In this document: positions 1 through 10,034 of the stretch, piece after piece
Numbering within the stretch: position 1 is the stretch's first letter
Layout of the letters: every line of letters starts with the position of its first letter
The notes under the pieces: model-generated
The model's database searches: none
What the model saw: only the letters and a program-made list of their open reading frames with translations
Told to the model about the DNA's origin: nothing
Origin: Panagrolaimus kolymaensis
Taxonomy: Eukaryota > Nematoda > Chromadorea > Rhabditida > Panagrolaimidae
Reading direction: 5' to 3'
Length of the DNA: 64,000 nt
Assembly (NCBI GenBank): GCA_028622995.1
Contig: JAJQJQ010000075.1
Location: 1 to 64,000, forward strand
Program-made: the position numbers and the translations under genes

Positions 1-1049
1 GTTTCCATTATTTTATCGGTGACCATTCTTGCTGTAACTGCCGAATCATTGAGCAAAAATCTTGCTAATTTATGGGGATTAGAACTCGATTGCGCCATAA
101 TAAGACGTAATAATGATGTTGAGGTTATGCAATAGTGATGTGATAAAGTTTGAAATGAATTTCTAAGCATTGAATTGACTTTAGAAAATAAACCTTGGAG
201 TAGCGCAGCAACTTCATCAGAGGTAACCAAATGTGGAGGTGTTAATCTTTTTGATCTTTGTAAAGGAAAAATGAGCTCTTTTTTTAAAACAGCATAATTT
301 TGTTGTGAAATAATTAGTTCTTTATCACATTGAGCATGAATATGATTACCAGAAAAATTAAAAGTAAGCGCAAATGTTCCATCACTTGATAAAAACATTT
401 TGCCATCAAAATGGCCTTTTAGTGTTGTCAAGTAATGAAAATCGCAGGCGGCTTCATTTGTAACATTCCAAATAACAACCCCGTTATTAGCTGGACATGA
501 TTGTGATGAGTATGTGCAGTTTTGAGATAATGGCGCATTTGAAGTAACAGTATTATTTTCACGAATTATGGTTGTATTGGTTATGATACAATTTCTAACA
601 CTTGACTTTAAATTATATCTCCAATATGCAAACGCGCTATATTCAGGCCATTCCAATGTGTTTTCTGTTACCCACATTTCTTGATTGAACACAAATGGAG
701 ATTGAACAACGCTAGAATAACCAGTTTGAACCATATGTTCGCAATCACTTGAGTTAATGAAAAGTGGGATTGGTGGAGAGAAAACTGGGTTGCCATATCC
801 ATTCCAAGCTCCTGTTTTTTCTGCATCCACTTGATAGCATTGGCAAAAATAGCTCGATGTTTTAGGCTTAAACAAAGCACGACCAAAAATATCTAATTGA
901 AGTTCGATAGGGACAATATCTTCATTTTTATTGATTTGAGGACATTTGAATTCAGAAGGCAATGTCCATAAAGATTTCTGAGAGTTGGGTGGACAAAACA
1001 AAGCTTTTTCACAATTTACATTAAATATGAGTAAAAACAACAAGATGCA
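1..1049 (-). CDS. Virus-envelope-like glycoprotein, partial (3' end outside window)
   Basis: An uninterrupted reading frame of about 349 codons runs from 1049 down to base 1, opening after a TTTTAG acceptor at 1050-1055, so a short first exon with the start codon lies upstream and was not found. The first residues are a hydrophobic signal-like stretch (CILLFLLIFNVNC). After it come many cysteines, at least seven N-glycosylation sequons and, about residue 265, a basic furin-like motif (RSKR). This is the build of a class I or III viral surface glycoprotein that is cleaved in the secretory path. I recall similar solitary or retrotransposon-carried glycoprotein genes (chuvirus-like or BEL/Pao env) in invertebrate genomes, but the family assignment is inference. 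No gag, pol or LTR is seen upstream within the window. It could instead be a nematode-specific secreted protein. The frame is open throughout, with no breaks in the visible part. Confidence 0.45.
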
Positions 1050-1055
1050 CTAAAA

Positions 1056-2990
1056 GGATATTGTTTTAGTAAGCAATAACAAGAAAAATTAAATTTGCAA
1101 TAGAGTTGACAAAATTTTAAGTTTTTTTTAACTTTGAAAATCTTTAGTTTATATCAAAAAAATTAATCGAAAACTAAAAGGAAAAAAGATTTTTTAGTAA
1201 ATTTTTATTATTTTTAGAATTGAAATTGAAAACCTTTAAACAAAATTTTTAAATTTTTTTGTAACTCCGAAAAGAATTTGGAATTTTTAAACAGAGATAG
1301 GTGAATAATCCAACAATTTCAAAATGTTCAATAAAAATCAAAAAAAAGTTTAAAATTAGAATATATTTACCAAACAGGGTTAGAGTAATTAAAGAGGGAA
1401 TGATTATAAAAATGTAAAATGAACTGATTTTAAAACGATATCAACAAATAAGAAAAAAATCAAAATTCAGGACTAAAAGATTCGAGTAAAAGTCATAACA
1501 ATTAGGAAAAAAATATATATTTCTCAGGGTTATGAGGAAAAAGAATTAAAATGTTGATTCATTTTACTATTTGTAAGTATGTGCTTTGATAAACATATAA
1601 ACTAACTTTTAGCATCTTTAAGATTCAAGCCGAACCAAACAACCAACAGTGTAATAACCAATGTGAAGCAAAATGACAACAAAATAAAAATCCAATTTTT
1701 GATCAATCTAAAAAATAGCATATTTCAGTAATGGCATCAGAAAAACAAATTTGTTTAAGGTAAATGCAGAAGGTGAAGAAAGATATTTATTTTCGTAAGA
1801 TAAATTTGAGTGGGCTAAGAAACGTATGGAGACTTTTATTTAATTGTGGACTGAATAAAAAAAATTCTAATTAATTGGCCTACAATAAATTTATTTTGCT
1901 ATAAAAAATTTATGGCGTTTTATTAATTTTTCGCTTGTAATTGATTAAAGATATTATTTAATCATGCCAACAAAAAAAAGAGAAAAAAAAATCTTAACAG
2001 TATGAAAATATATTTAAGAAAAAAGCTTGGTTAATAGGTATTGCAGGCAAAGCAAAAAGATAAAAATTACAAAGTCTAAAAGTTAATATTTTTAAATGGG
2101 AAGAAAATGTCGAAAAGTTGCGAAAGTCATTGGGTGTTAAAATAGGAGAAGATTTTAGGCCTTTGAAAAATAATCATAGATTCTCTCATTCGTTTTTGAA
2201 TGGGTCCTATAAAAGGCGGTGAAAAAATACATTAGCCGGACTAGAGCAATAACATTTAAAGAAAAACAAAAACAAAAAACGTTGCCGCAATAGGAGGTAT
2301 AAAAAAAAGAAAACTTTCATTATCGGCAAAAAACTTTTAGGAACATCTGTCAGCGCTGTATAAAATTTGGTAAAAATAACCTTTCATATACGAAAATAAA
2401 AAAATATTTGCGCTGTCTGATCGTTTTAATGTTTGGTGCAGAAAAAAAGTTCCGTATTTTATTTTTTTCGTTGCTGAAAGATATCTCCTTATTTTTTGGT
2501 TGCTCAAAGAAAGTTCCGTATCTTATTTGGGCTTTTCTATTTATTTTTTACTTTGAAACAAACACTATTTTTATATTACTAAATCGCTCACCTTTCGCTA
2601 ACTCTAAAGTCTACTGCATCCAAATATTGTAAATAAGAAGAATAAAGCATTTCTGAAAATGACAAAAGTTGATATCATTTGTAACGAAAAAAATAAAGAT
2701 TGAAAAGCATTAATTCTCATTTGTAATAACTTACTGCAATGATAATTAAAATCCATGATGTAATTATAGGAAAACCGATGGCAAAATTATTGAAGAAAAA
2801 TTATGAGAAAAAAAAAGATATATCTTTCAAGAAAAAATAGTCACTTTTAATTTTAGTTATTTTTAATATTGATACATTAACCCAATAATAAAGTTGTAGT
2901 GACATAAATGCAATAAAACAAATTCTTGTAGTTTGCATTTTTAACAAATATGAATAATTTATATTCAAAAAATTAGTGCCATTTTATGCT
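1056..2990. other. AT-rich non-coding DNA
   Basis: No reading frame with protein-like composition apart from the 39-codon frame listed at 1602-1721. Around 2440-2530 a block of roughly 70 bases containing AGTTCCGTAT is imperfectly repeated twice. Nothing else is recognisable. Confidence 0.5.
1602..1721 (-). CDS. Possible 39-residue hydrophobic peptide or upstream exon
   Basis: A short frame beginning with ATG at 1721 encodes a basic start followed by about 22 hydrophobic residues and a short polar tail, resembling a signal anchor. It lies upstream of the envelope-like frame on the same strand. It could be a leader exon, but no good donor joins it in phase to the acceptor at 1050. It may be chance in AT-rich DNA. 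Confidence 0.15.
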   Translation of the reverse strand: MLFFRLIKNWIFILLSFCFTLVITLLVVWFGLNLKDAKS

Positions 2991-3127
2991 CGGCCGGATT
3001 TTCTCGTCGGATGAATTTTACCTTTAACCGCTTTTTCTTGGTGGTCGTTTTTTCCTCGGCCGGTTTTTCTCACGGCCGCTTTTCCATTTGGCCGTTTTTA
3101 TCTCGGCCGTATTTTATCTTCGGCCGG
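2991..3127. repeat. Degenerate CGGCCG-containing tandem repeat
   Basis: At least five CGGCCG or GGCCG cores separated by T-rich spacers of about 15-25 bases give a GC-rich island in AT-rich DNA. The two outer cores read CGGCCGGA, hinting at a decayed terminal-repeat element, but no target duplication was found. Confidence 0.5.
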
Positions 3128-3382
3128 AATGTAACGTCATCAAATGGATGTTCCTTAAACGTGTGCTTATTGCTTTGCAACGTAGCATCCCTTTGCTTGT
3201 TCATGTTTTAAGATTAGAAACTTTAATACACACTTTAGAGTGATTCATGCTATTAATCCTCTTTTTAAAGTACATATATGTTTTACTTCTAAATGTCAAA
3301 AGCAATTGGTCTTTTTCTTTTCTTTACCAAAAGATGCTTTAACTAAACAATAAACAACCAAAGTTTGACATTATTTATTTAT

Positions 3383-3455
3383 GCGCCCATGGCTCAGTGG
3401 TATAAATGCTTTGCCTTTACACTCCTCCTATAGTTGGGTTCAAATTTGGCCGATG
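3383..3455 (+). repeat. tRNA-like sequence (SINE fragment or tRNA pseudogene)
   Basis: TGGCTCAGTGG matches a pol III A box and GGGTTCAAATTT matches a B box about 45 bases later, the spacing found in tRNAs and tRNA-derived SINEs. The acceptor and T stems do not pair well, so a working tRNA is unlikely. It sits directly upstream of the broken REEP-like gene. Confidence 0.4.
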
Positions 3456-3608
3456 ATGGTTTACACATTTCACCTTGAAAAGATGACTTCTTCTGATATG
3501 AACTTTTCGTGGCTGAGGCTGAATTAACTTTTTCACTTTTTTCTTTATTTTTGCGGTTTTATTGTTTTGATATAACTTTTTCACTTTTATTAAACCTTTG
3601 TTTTTTAG

Positions 3609-4154
3609 ATCGCTTATGCATTTGCTGGAATATTCTCTGCTTTGATGATCTGGAATAACCTTGGAGATTTTGTTTGTACTCTTATTGGATTTGCTTATCC
3701 TTCAATTGCAACATTTAAAGTAAGTTTTGTTTTCTTTTTTCTTGCTACTTTCACGATTAAAGTTTTAGATTCTCAATCCATCATCTCATCGTCCTCCACC
3801 ATCAAATGCTATCAAAGATCATTGGTTTCGATATTGGAGTATCTTTGGATTTGTAAGCTGTATCGATGTAACTTTTGGTAGATTATTCAATGGTTTTCCA
3901 CCATATCAAATGTGCAAGGTTGGTGCATTCTATCTTAAGATCATGATGTTAACGGATTCTTCCATGGATTAGCAACTAATTTGCATTGATTGTTTTAACT
4001 TTTTATAACACTTTTTGTTTTTTATGTATCACTCTTTTTGGCTGCATCATATCCTGATTGGAATGTATCTTCTATCGTTCATTCATATCTTGTAGCTCCC
4101 GTTGTCAAATGGTTATCGAAATTCGTCAATAAATATGTATTACCAACCAAATAA
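3609..4154 (+). pseudogene. REEP/YOP1 (TB2/DP1/HVA22) family, 5'-truncated and frame-broken
   Basis: Members of this family shape tubular ER membranes. Exon 3609-3719 encodes a hairpin segment with NNLGDFVCTLIGFAYPSIAT, the family's CNLIGFLYPAYAS block. After an intron, exon 3769 onwards gives HWFRYWSIFGFVSCID, the YWVVFGFFNIID block, then FPPYQMCK. That frame stops at 3970-3972. A second matching piece (ASYPDWN, then LVAPVVKWL) resumes in another frame from about 3999 and stops at 4152-4154. No AG lies between the stop and the second piece that could serve as an acceptor. The usual N-terminal 25-40 residues are also missing: the first exon starts after an acceptor with no start codon found upstream. 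It is probably a decayed paralogue; an assembly indel near 3975-3998 is the alternative. Confidence 0.6.
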
Positions 4155-6541
4155 ATGATGAAGCTTTGGATTATTCTCTTCACGCTCTAATGGAATTTTG
4201 ATAGATTATTAAATTACTATGTAAACTGATAATATGTATGTATGTATATATGGAATAAACTCTTGTAATCTTGTATTGTTTTGTTTCATGTGTTTTTGGA
4301 TTTTTTGTTTTGGTGGAGCGAGGTATTTGACTGTAAGAATTTTTTGGCCTTGAAGCAATCGTTTTAACTTTCCTTCTGAAAATTGCAAACACATATTTCT
4401 TTCAATAAACAAAACTCATAGCACCTCCTCGATCGAGGCTGTAATTCTACTTTAAATTCTCCACATTTTTTGAGCTTACTAAAAGCTTCTTTTTTTTTGA
4501 AAAACATAAATCCCAAAAAAAATATGTATGAATGCTTTACTCGGATGCTTTTTTTTCTTCAATATTTTTATATGTATGTAAACAATCTCTTTTTCCTCAT
4601 TACCTTGCCTCCCTCGTGTTTCCCCTTCTTCCTGTTTTTTTCGATTTGATTCAATGCGGTTGATGCTGCTGCAACAGTGTTTTGCAGTCAATTCCATTTC
4701 CTCGCTTCCTTGCTTGCTTGCTAGGTTGCTGCTAGAAAATGTGGTAGAAAACTTATATTATTTTTCTTCTCAATAATAAGCAAGCAGCAAACTGGAAGAA
4801 AGAAATAAAGGTAATCTCTCTCATTTCTTTTCAGTTTTTTTTCTTCCAAACAAAGATAATAATATAAAAAAGAGGTGCGACAACAACTCCGGCGACGACC
4901 AACGTCGTTGATGATGAAAAAAGCCGATGAACAAACAAAACAAAAAAGCTTGAAACCTCCAATGAAAAAGAATGTATGAAATAATTTTTTTTGTTTTGTT
5001 TTTTCGTATGTTTTTATGTTGAAAGTTAACAACTTAAAATTTTTTGTAGGTCTTTGAACGTGTTTGAAATGCTTGATTTTACATTGATTTTTTTTTCTCT
5101 CGAGTTCTTTGAGGTTTTTTTTCTTCATCAATTTTTTTTTGTGATCATTGCTTTTATATTTGAGTTTCTAAAATCAATAATTTTTTGTTAGTAAATTTTT
5201 CTGAAGCTTTTTTACTTTCAAATTCTGCATTAAAAATAAATTTTTAAATTTACAATTTTCTAAACAATTTTTTCTTTTTCTTCTTCTCTTATTTTTTTGA
5301 GAAATCATCATCACTTTTACTTATGTACTACATATAGTTAGTCAGTTGATCATCAAGAAGAAGAAAAAAACTAAATTATGCCTTTTTTCTTTGTATGAGA
5401 AAAATATCATGGAATTGGACTGATAAAAGGATTGTTTTTATATAAAATAAAAATAAAGCTTGCGTCAAATAGGAAATAGTTTTTTTGTTTGTTTTGTACT
5501 TTCTTTTTTGTTATCTTTCAACTGCGAAATCTGAAGGAAAAAAAAATCATAATGCTTAAAATCAATTTTGTTTTGTTTTATTTGGGCGTTTTAACGTTTT
5601 TTTTTTGTTTTAAGAAAAAATATGGGTAGTTGCTTAAATTTATTTCTTATCATTATTTTTTGGATACTTTAATCTTGAATGCAAGTAATTAGGAAAAAAT
5701 ATTTTAAAATATGGGAGTGTATGAGATTGCTTTCATTTTTGATTACTAAAAAATTATAAAAAATGGGCAGCTAATTAGTTTTTTAATATAAATCAAGCCA
5801 TTTTGTTTTGTTTGCTATAAAAGGATGGCTTTTAGATAAAAAAAATATTTTGTAAATTTTTTTAATGACTTCGGGAGCCGCCACATCATAAATTTTATCA
5901 GTTTTCTTTTCAAATTTGTAAATAGAGGGCATCGAATTTTTCTTATATATAAAAGAAAAAACTGTCATAAGAAATTATTAATAATTTTCATTTTTTCTTT
6001 TCTCTCTTTTTTAATTTAAGGTTCCATAGCCGGTTGATGCGATGCCATTGGATGCCGATTTTGAGGCAATGAATTTTTTTTTCTTTTTTATAAAATAGGT
6101 TGCTATTTCTAAAATTTTAAAATAGCAAAGAAGATTTGTTGTTTGATCTTCCAGGGAAGCTAATCAATAGGGTTATTTATTTTTTGACTAACAAGGCCTA
6201 ACAAGGGTTTGATTTAAGCCAATGATAGAGTTTTCCGCTTTGATAATTTTTAATCGATATCAAAAAATTTTCGTTAACTGTATTTTACAAATTACTCACT
6301 TTTGCTAAAAATTCTAAGTTTTAAGTTTTATGAAGAAAATATTTAAAAATTATGGAACAAAATTGTGTCTAAAATTTTTTCTTCATTCATTTCCTTCCTA
6401 GTAATTTTGATTGTGTTTTACGCACTTGGAAATCCTCCATGGGAAAATTCAATAAAAATGAAAAATAAATGAAAATTAGCATAAATGTGAATGAAACTGC
6501 AAAAAGCTTTCATTTTATAAAAATGAAGCGCTGGTGAGTGA
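4155..6541. other. Long AT-rich non-coding stretch
   Basis: Homopolymer-rich DNA with only composition-driven frames. No domain, RNA gene or terminal repeat was recognised. Confidence 0.5.
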
Positions 6542-7096
6542 CTGATGATCATACTGGGGCAAGTCGGGCGCGCCCAGGCGCGTTGCGCCCGTGGCTCGAC
6601 GGGTCGCGCTCTAAAAAATGGAGGGTCGCGCACAGGGGTGAGCGGAATTCCGCTTCCGTTTCCGTTTCCGTGGAATTCCGTGGTTTTTTTACTTCCGTTT
6701 CCGTTTCCGCTTCCGTAAAAAAAAAATTTAAATTTCCGCTTCCGTTTCCGCTTCCGCGTAAGCTTAAAAAAAGAAAATTCTAATACAAAATTTCCGTTCC
6801 GTTTCCGTTTCCGCGGAATTCCGGGCATTTTCAATTTCCGTTTCCGTTTCCGCTTCCGCCGAACTTCCTCGGTTCCGTTTCCGGTTCCTTCCGTTTAAGG
6901 AAAAGCCACTTCCGCTCACCCCTGGTCGCGCACCAAAATCTTTAAAATCTAATGGTAAAAAAAATTCGATGTGGTACTTATTAATATTTGGAAATTTTTT
7001 TTTTGAGAAAAACAACAGGGCATACCCTTTGGTCAAAAAGGGGTCGCGCAAAATTTGAAAATTTGGCGCCCTAAGTTGCCCCAGTATGCTGATGAT
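6542..7096. mobile_element. hAT-like miniature element (outer), with 8-bp target duplication
   Basis: The element spans 6550-7088. Its ends are inverted repeats: CATACTGGGGCAA at 6550-6562 and its complement at 7076-7088, with weaker match further in (GGGCGC blocks). It is flanked on both sides by the identical octamer CTGATGAT (6542-6549 and 7089-7096), an 8-bp target duplication as made by hAT transposases. It has no transposase frame, so it is non-autonomous. The interior carries several GGTCGCGC copies. A second miniature element (6633-6924) is inserted inside it; without that insertion and its duplication it is about 239 bp. Confidence 0.75.
6625..6932. mobile_element. hAT-like miniature element, TTCCGY-hexamer family, copy 1 (nested)
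   Basis: The element spans 6633-6924 (292 bp) with inverted ends CAGGGGTGAGCGGAA and its complement, and perfect 8-bp duplications GTCGCGCA at 6625-6632 and 6925-6932. Most of the interior is TTCCGT/TTCCGC hexamers. It lies inside the outer element, so it arrived later. A near-identical inverted copy lies at 60333-60618 and differs mainly by one hexamer unit. It has no coding capacity; long frames over it are by-products of the hexamer repeat. Confidence 0.85.
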
Positions 7097-7376
7097 TTTT
7101 AGTGGGCCAAAAATGCCTAATGGATCCAAAAATTTTAAAGGATACAAAAAATTCAAAGGATCTAAATTTAGAGATTGTAAGGAGATCATTCTGGATTTTT
7201 CTATTAAAAATGGTAGGGGAATTTTTTGAGGAACTTTTAAAACATTTTGAAAGTAAAGTAAAGTGCAATGAAACAATGATGAATGCCGGTGGATTCTAAG
7301 TATCAGAGAATGCTAAAGTATCTGAATAAAGGATCTAAAGGATCCATAGATGCCAAATGTTTGCAAAATATAAATA

Positions 7377-7404
7377 CACGGCCGGCCGGTAAGCCGGCGC
7401 CGTG
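7377..7404. repeat. GC-rich inverted repeat (hairpin)
   Basis: A 28-base segment starting CACGGC and ending GCCGTG can fold into a stem of about 12 pairs with one internal mismatch and a small loop. It stands out in AT-rich surroundings. Its function is unknown. Confidence 0.5.
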
Positions 7405-7830
7405 ATAAATGAACATCAAACTTTATTTTATCAGAAAGAAGCGAATGGAAGCTATCAGTGAGGGGTTTTAAATTATTTTGGGTTCTTTAGAAAGATTATG
7501 TTTATTTTAATTGCATTAATGTAGGCAAATATTGGGGCCATAATGGTAGCACTTTGTGCCTGAGAAATTTTAAGACGAATTTTTCATTCCTTAAATAAGT
7601 ATTATTAAAAGCAGTAGAGACCTTATTGGTATTTTTATCGCTGGAGTAACGACATTAGCTGCCGATGGGAGAACTTTAGGTGTATGGGATGAGAATCTTA
7701 GATACCAAGACTGAGAAGGATAAAGATTTCTTGCCATACGATTTCAAACTATGATTTTTATAAAAAAAATTACATAAATTTAATCGAATTATTAATTTTT
7801 ATAAAAAATTGTGTACAAAAAATAGAGATC

Positions 7831-7847
7831 GCGGCCCGGAGGGCCGC
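7831..7847. repeat. GC-rich inverted repeat (hairpin)
   Basis: GCGGCCC and GGGCCGC are exact complements separated by GGA, giving a 7-bp stem of G-C pairs with a 3-base loop. Confidence 0.5.
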
Positions 7848-8543
7848 TACTTGCCTAGTAATACCAAAATTTTGATTGTATTTTATGGCGAATTTATTTT
7901 CTGCAAACTTTTTTTATTTATTTTTTTAATGAATCATTTTTATTTCGTGTCTTTTTTGTTTGTTTGTAAAACTTCCATTCTTTTTATTCTAAAATTTCAA
8001 TCCAACGGTAACAATAATAAGAAGTCGCAACAAGAAATAAAAAAAATTTTTGCAACACAAAAACTTTGTTATTTGATGATTTTTTTTGTTGTTGAGGAAA
8101 TTCTTGTGACTGACGGACGAGTGACGACTGACTTCTGTTTGTTATTATTTGTTTATCGGCATTCATTCACTTGCTTGACTCGACACACTTCCTCTGAGTT
8201 CTCGTTGTTGGTTGGTTGTTGATGCATGGGTTAACTGTTTTTGATTTTTTTTGAAGAATGAAAAAAAAAATTTGGAAGAAAAAATATACCCTTTTCAAAT
8301 AACCCCGCCGAAGATATCTATTTTTTTTTATTTGTATTATTGGAAGACAAAGTTAAAAATAAACTTTTTGAAATGAAAGCATACGAGAAAATTTTTTTTT
8401 TGTAAAAGCGAGTAAAATTTTGAGTATTGTTTTTTTATTTTTCGCTCTCGTGATTTTGCAAATTTTTATTGATTGATTTTTTTGTTTGTTAAAATTAAAT
8501 AATTATTTATTTATAGTTGATTTTAGTTTTAGATAATAAAAAA

Positions 8544-8866
8544 ATGGCTATCATGGGAATGTTTGCTCACGACATTTGTCGTTTAATTATGTTATTTTTG
8601 GTAGGTAAAAAAGTAAAATTTAATATTAAAAAATGGAGCAAGGATTTACCACAAAAAATTTTATTTTCAAAATTCTTTTATAAAATCATGGAATCTTTTT
8701 TTTTCAGGGAGCACTAATGATATTTATAAACTTCGTCTTAGCTGCAGCAGCTTTGGATAAAATTAATTCCGTTAAACACATGTTACCTAAAGTTCCGGTT
8801 GTTCCTTTAGTTACTGGTGGTGGAGCTCAACTTACTGCTTTTATTGAAACCACTGAGAGCCCATGA
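8544..8866 (+). CDS. Small membrane protein (71 aa), family unknown
   Basis: Two exons, 8544-8600 and 8708-8866, joined by a GTAGGT..TTTCAG intron, give a 71-residue protein. Residues about 9-33 form a hydrophobic segment that crosses the splice junction (RLIMLFL then GALMIFINFVLAAAA). A Pro/Val-rich region and a GGGAQLTAFIETTESP tail follow. I recognise no family. The codons look like those of the neighbouring genes and both splice sites are good, so I take it as real. A second tiny membrane-protein gene starts 193 bases downstream on the same strand, so the pair could be co-transcribed. A short tail-anchored or subunit-like membrane peptide is the most that can be inferred. Confidence 0.6.
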
Positions 8867-9059
8867 TTAATAAATTAAACAAATTTTTTTTTGTAAAATA
8901 AATATAATAAAATTTTTTCTTTCCTTCTTTTTTTTTTTTTGAGATATTGGGTTTTAAGCCCTAAATTTTTATTTATATCTTTTTTTTATGAAAAATAATT
9001 TAAAATTTTCTTAGTTTGCATTTTATTACTTCGATATTTAAAAAAAATTATAACAAACG

Positions 9060-9436
9060 ATGGCTGCCCGTCCATATGGTGAATGGCAATTAGTTGATTG
9101 GGTTCGATATGTTGGAGAATTTGTTGCATTTTTACTTTTATTTATAACATTTTGTATTCTTTGTGGAAGTGTATCTTCATCTGGAACTATTCGAGGATGT
9201 ATTAAAAGTAAGATTTTTCTTTGTATATGAAAGTCTAATTTAAAAAAATTGCATTTTTGGCGTCTTTTCGATGCTTATTTTTAAGTAAAAAAAATTTATT
9301 AATATATATTTTAAAAAATTCTAAAATATCAAAAACTTTGCTTTGCTCCAAATAAATAATAAATTTTATAATTATTATTACAGATTTGGTTGATGGAAAG
9401 CCTGTTTGTGATCGAATGCATGTGAAAGAAAATTGA
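9060..9436 (+). CDS. Small membrane protein (66 aa), family unknown
   Basis: Exons 9060-9207 and 9384-9436 encode a 66-residue protein. It has a polar start with Trp and Tyr (MAARPYGEWQLVDWV), one transmembrane segment (VAFLLLFITFCILCGSV, about residues 22-39), then a short tail with two cysteines. The intron has a clean GTAAG donor and TTACAG acceptor, and an AATAAA-like signal follows the stop. I know no family for it. It follows the 71-residue membrane-protein gene closely and may share its transcript. The tail-to-tail neighbour on the other strand, if real, ends near 9596. Confidence 0.6.
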
Positions 9437-9595
9437 TTGAATGCACACAAATTAAATTGCCTCATTTTTTGTTTTTGTTTTTATAAATAAATGAATCCCC
9501 CTTTTAAATAATAAAGTTTTTAATATAAATAATTTATTTTTGCAAGTACATAAGTTAAAGAAAAATATTTGTTTATAAAACATTCATTTTAAAAA

Positions 9596-9745
9596 TCATT
9601 TTGTCAAATAGTCAGTCAATCTCCTATCTGATCTTGCTCCATTCAAACGATGCTCTGCTCTTACAGGTCCTGCAACGCAATCACCAGAATTATGGCAGCC
9701 TATTTTGCAAGCATTCTTTTTTTGCTTTTTTGTTTGTGCTTTTTC
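9596..9745 (-). CDS. Possible last exon of a small Cys-containing protein
   Basis: A frame ending at a TGA (9596-9598) reads CKIGCHNSGDCVAGPV, then a basic Arg-rich tail, and is followed by AATAAA on that strand. This looks less random than surrounding frames and could be the last exon of a small secreted protein or peptide precursor. No start codon or good acceptor was found upstream, so it may be chance. Confidence 0.2.
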   Translation of the reverse strand, partial: EKAQTKKQKKNACKIGCHNSGDCVAGPVRAEHRLNGARSDRRLTDYLTK

Positions 9746-10034
9746 GTTCAGTAGGAGTTATCTGTTATTTATTCGAAAGGTTGTTTGTTTTCTTGTAAAA
9801 AGTAGTTAATGAAATAACATAATCATGTTGAAAAGAAGAAGAAAAAAAATCAACATAGTCGTTTTATTTTGCGTGTTTTCTTACAATTTCCATGTTTGTG
9901 AAAAAAATTAATGCAAATTTTCAGATTCATTCACTCAATTTATTTTTCTATGATGTTTTTTCACTTTCAACAATTCGTCGAAATTCAAAAGCGTGTTGTG
10001 TTCTCTCAAAGCAAAAGCAACAACGACAACGACG

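Larger units (their letters stand above)
7097..8543. other. AT-rich non-coding DNA with two GC-rich hairpins
   Basis: Degenerate GGATCTAAA-type repeats occur at 7120-7345. Perfect or near-perfect GC-rich inverted repeats lie at 7377-7404 and 7831-7847. Short protein-like snatches at about 7535-7715 (for example GVTTLAADGRTLG) are broken by stops and match nothing I can name. Confidence 0.45.

Noticed and set aside
3383..3455. Functional tRNA gene
   Set aside because: A and B boxes fit but acceptor and T stems do not pair.
4721..5131. 136-codon frame on the minus strand
   Set aside because: Lys/Phe-rich composition typical of A/T homopolymers, no domain or splice context.
6418..7276. Long frames on both strands with Gly-Asn or Arg-Lys repeats
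   Set aside because: They arise from translating the TTCCGY hexamer array of the miniature element; the same frame reappears over copy 2 at 60423-60659.
7535..7715. Protein-like pieces GKYWGHNGSTLCLRN and GIFIAGVTTLAADGRTLG
   Set aside because: Broken by stops, no splice sites joining them and no family recognised.
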